This document shows, piece after piece, positions 14,404 through 15,323 of a stretch of 15,323 nt of DNA. The translations under genes and the position numbers were made by a program. The stretch lies in contig CAMWPE010000025.1 of assembly GCA_947176055.1 (NCBI GenBank), positions 1 to 15,323 of the forward strand. The letters are read 5' to 3'. The notes below the pieces were generated by a model. The model searched no databases. It saw nothing but the letters and a program-made list of their open reading frames with translations, and was not told the DNA's origin. The DNA comes from an uncultured Desulfovibrio sp. GTDB taxonomy: Bacteria; Desulfobacterota; Desulfovibrionia; Desulfovibrionales; Desulfovibrionaceae. Every line of letters starts with the position of its first letter. Position 1 is the stretch's first letter.

Positions 14404-14411
14404 AGGATGCC

Positions 14412-14999
14412 ATGATAGATTCAAACGCGGAACCAGTAATCGACGACGGAGGCGAATTAAGCAAAAAGCCCCGCTGGTATATTGTTCACACATATTCCGG
14501 TTTTGAGCAGCGCGTAAAAAAGACAATAGACGAAATGCGCCGCACAGGACAGGACAAAGGCCTAATCGACAAAGTGGTCGTTCCCACCGAGAAAGTGCAG
14601 GAACCGAGCAAGCAAAAACCGGAGCCCCGCACTACCACCCGCAAATTATTCCCCGGTTACATAATGGTGAGGATGATCATGACCGATTTTTCCTGGCACC
14701 TTGTGCAGACGATCCCCAAAGTCACGGGATTTGTCGGCGGCAAGAATCGTCCCGCCCCAATGATGAACAGCGAGGCCGAAAATATCCTCAATCTCATGGA
14801 GATGAGGCAGGAAAAACCGCGGCCAAAATTCGATTATGATATCGGCGACGAAGTGCGCGTGCTCGAAGGACCATTCAAGGACTTTAACGGCGTCGTGGAG
14901 GACGTGAACCACGACAAGGGCAAATTGCGGGTTTCGGTCTCCGTATTCGGCAGACAGACGCCGGTGGAACTTGATTTCAAATACGTTTCCAAAGGATAA
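14412..14999 (+). CDS. nusG: transcription elongation/antitermination factor NusG
   Basis: NusG binds the RNA polymerase clamp, and links to Rho or to ribosomal S10 through its C-terminal domain. From the ATG at 14412 it has 195 residues. The NGN domain starts at WYIVHTYSGFEQRV (22-35) and includes LFPGYIMV (79-86). The KOW domain covers about 144-195 (IGDEVRVLEGPFKDFNGVVE). The ATG is chosen because AAGGA lies 4 nt upstream. An in-frame TTG at 14400 would overlap the secE stop and add four residues without support. The short acidic N-terminal extension (2-17) is modest in size. Confidence 0.97.
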   Translation: MIDSNAEPVIDDGGELSKKPRWYIVHTYSGFEQRVKKTIDEMRRTGQDKGLIDKVVVPTEKVQEPSKQKPEPRTTTRKLFPGYIMVRMIMTDFSWHLVQTIPKVTGFVGGKNRPAPMMNSEAENILNLMEMRQEKPRPKFDYDIGDEVRVLEGPFKDFNGVVEDVNHDKGKLRVSVSVFGRQTPVELDFKYVSKG

Positions 15000-15037
15000 T
15001 ATTTTTATCGGCGCGAGCGCCGTTAAGGATAAGCGCG

Positions 15038-15323
15038 ATGGCAAAAAAAGAAGTAGCTAAAATAAAATTGCAGATACCCGCCGGCGCGGCCAACCCTTCT
15101 CCGCCCGTAGGTCCGGCTCTGGGCCAGCATGGCTTGAATATCATGTCTTTCTGCAAGGAGTTTAACGCGAGGACGCAGGATCAAAAAGGCATGATCATTC
15201 CCGTGGTGATCACTGTGTACGCGGACCGCACCTTCAATTTTATCACCAAGACGCCTCCCGCCGCGGTGCTGATTATGAAGGCCGCGAAACTGGAGAAAGG
15301 CTCCGGCGAGCCGAATAGAAACA
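15038..15323 (+). CDS. rplK: 50S ribosomal protein L11, N-terminal part (runs off window)
   Basis: About 95 of the usual ~141 residues are visible. The sequence MAKKEVAKIKLQIPAGAANP followed by PPVGPALGQHGLNIMSFCKE is the conserved N-terminal domain that binds the GTPase-associated centre of 23S rRNA and is needed for the stringent response. AAGGA lies 8 nt upstream of the ATG. The 38-bp gap to nusG and the shared strand fit the standard secE-nusG-rplK operon. Confidence 0.97.
   Translation, partial: MAKKEVAKIKLQIPAGAANPSPPVGPALGQHGLNIMSFCKEFNARTQDQKGMIIPVVITVYADRTFNFITKTPPAAVLIMKAAKLEKGSGEPNRN

Overview
The window looks like a stretch of a Gram-negative, flagellated bacterial chromosome, most likely a Desulfovibrionales-type deltaproteobacterium (Desulfobacterota). 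This is inferred from remembered family resemblance: the flagellin ends (RINSAADDAAGLAIRELMRA, then LTQSAVAMLSQANS...QMAMQL) and the EF-Tu and L33 sequences look Desulfovibrio/Lawsonia-like. No database search was possible.

Left part (about 1-5600) is AT-rich in places and accessory in character. It starts with the 3' end of an unrecognised basic protein gene (2-694). Two tandem flagellin genes follow on the minus strand (3837->2365, then 2334->859). They share near-identical ends, but each carries a different, unrelated insert of about 200 residues at a different site. Upstream on the same strand is a complete tyrosine recombinase (5180->4176). Its upstream gap holds a 13-bp tandem repeat (5526-5551) that looks like integrase arm-type sites, and a 12-bp direct repeat lies on both sides of the recombinase. 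The gap between recombinase and flagellins (3838-4175) contains a strong 12-bp hairpin and, in the flagellin leader, two mutually exclusive hairpins.

Middle part (about 5640-12101) is more GC-rich and core-like. It contains a small outer-membrane beta-barrel protein (6514->5843), the replication restart helicase PriA (9058->6710), and, divergent from priA, a 915-residue protein. That protein combines a canonical CCHC zinc knuckle, TPR-like repeats, a two-helix membrane hairpin and a basic/acidic coiled-coil tail.

Right part (12156-15323) is the classic translation/transcription cluster on the plus strand: tRNA-Thr(UGU), tRNA-Tyr(GUA), tRNA-Gly(UCC), tuf, rpmG (only 49 codons), tRNA-Trp(CCA), secE, nusG and the start of rplK. 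The order resembles the E. coli thrU-tyrU-glyT-thrT-tufB region followed by secE-nusG-rplK. These genes supply tRNAs and elongation factor, a ribosomal protein, a Sec translocase subunit, an elongation/antitermination factor and L11, and are probably largely co-transcribed.

The most interesting items are the zinc-knuckle/TPR membrane protein, the twin flagellins with inserts at different positions, the alternative hairpins in the flagellin leader, and the solo integrase with candidate attachment sites beside the flagellin genes.
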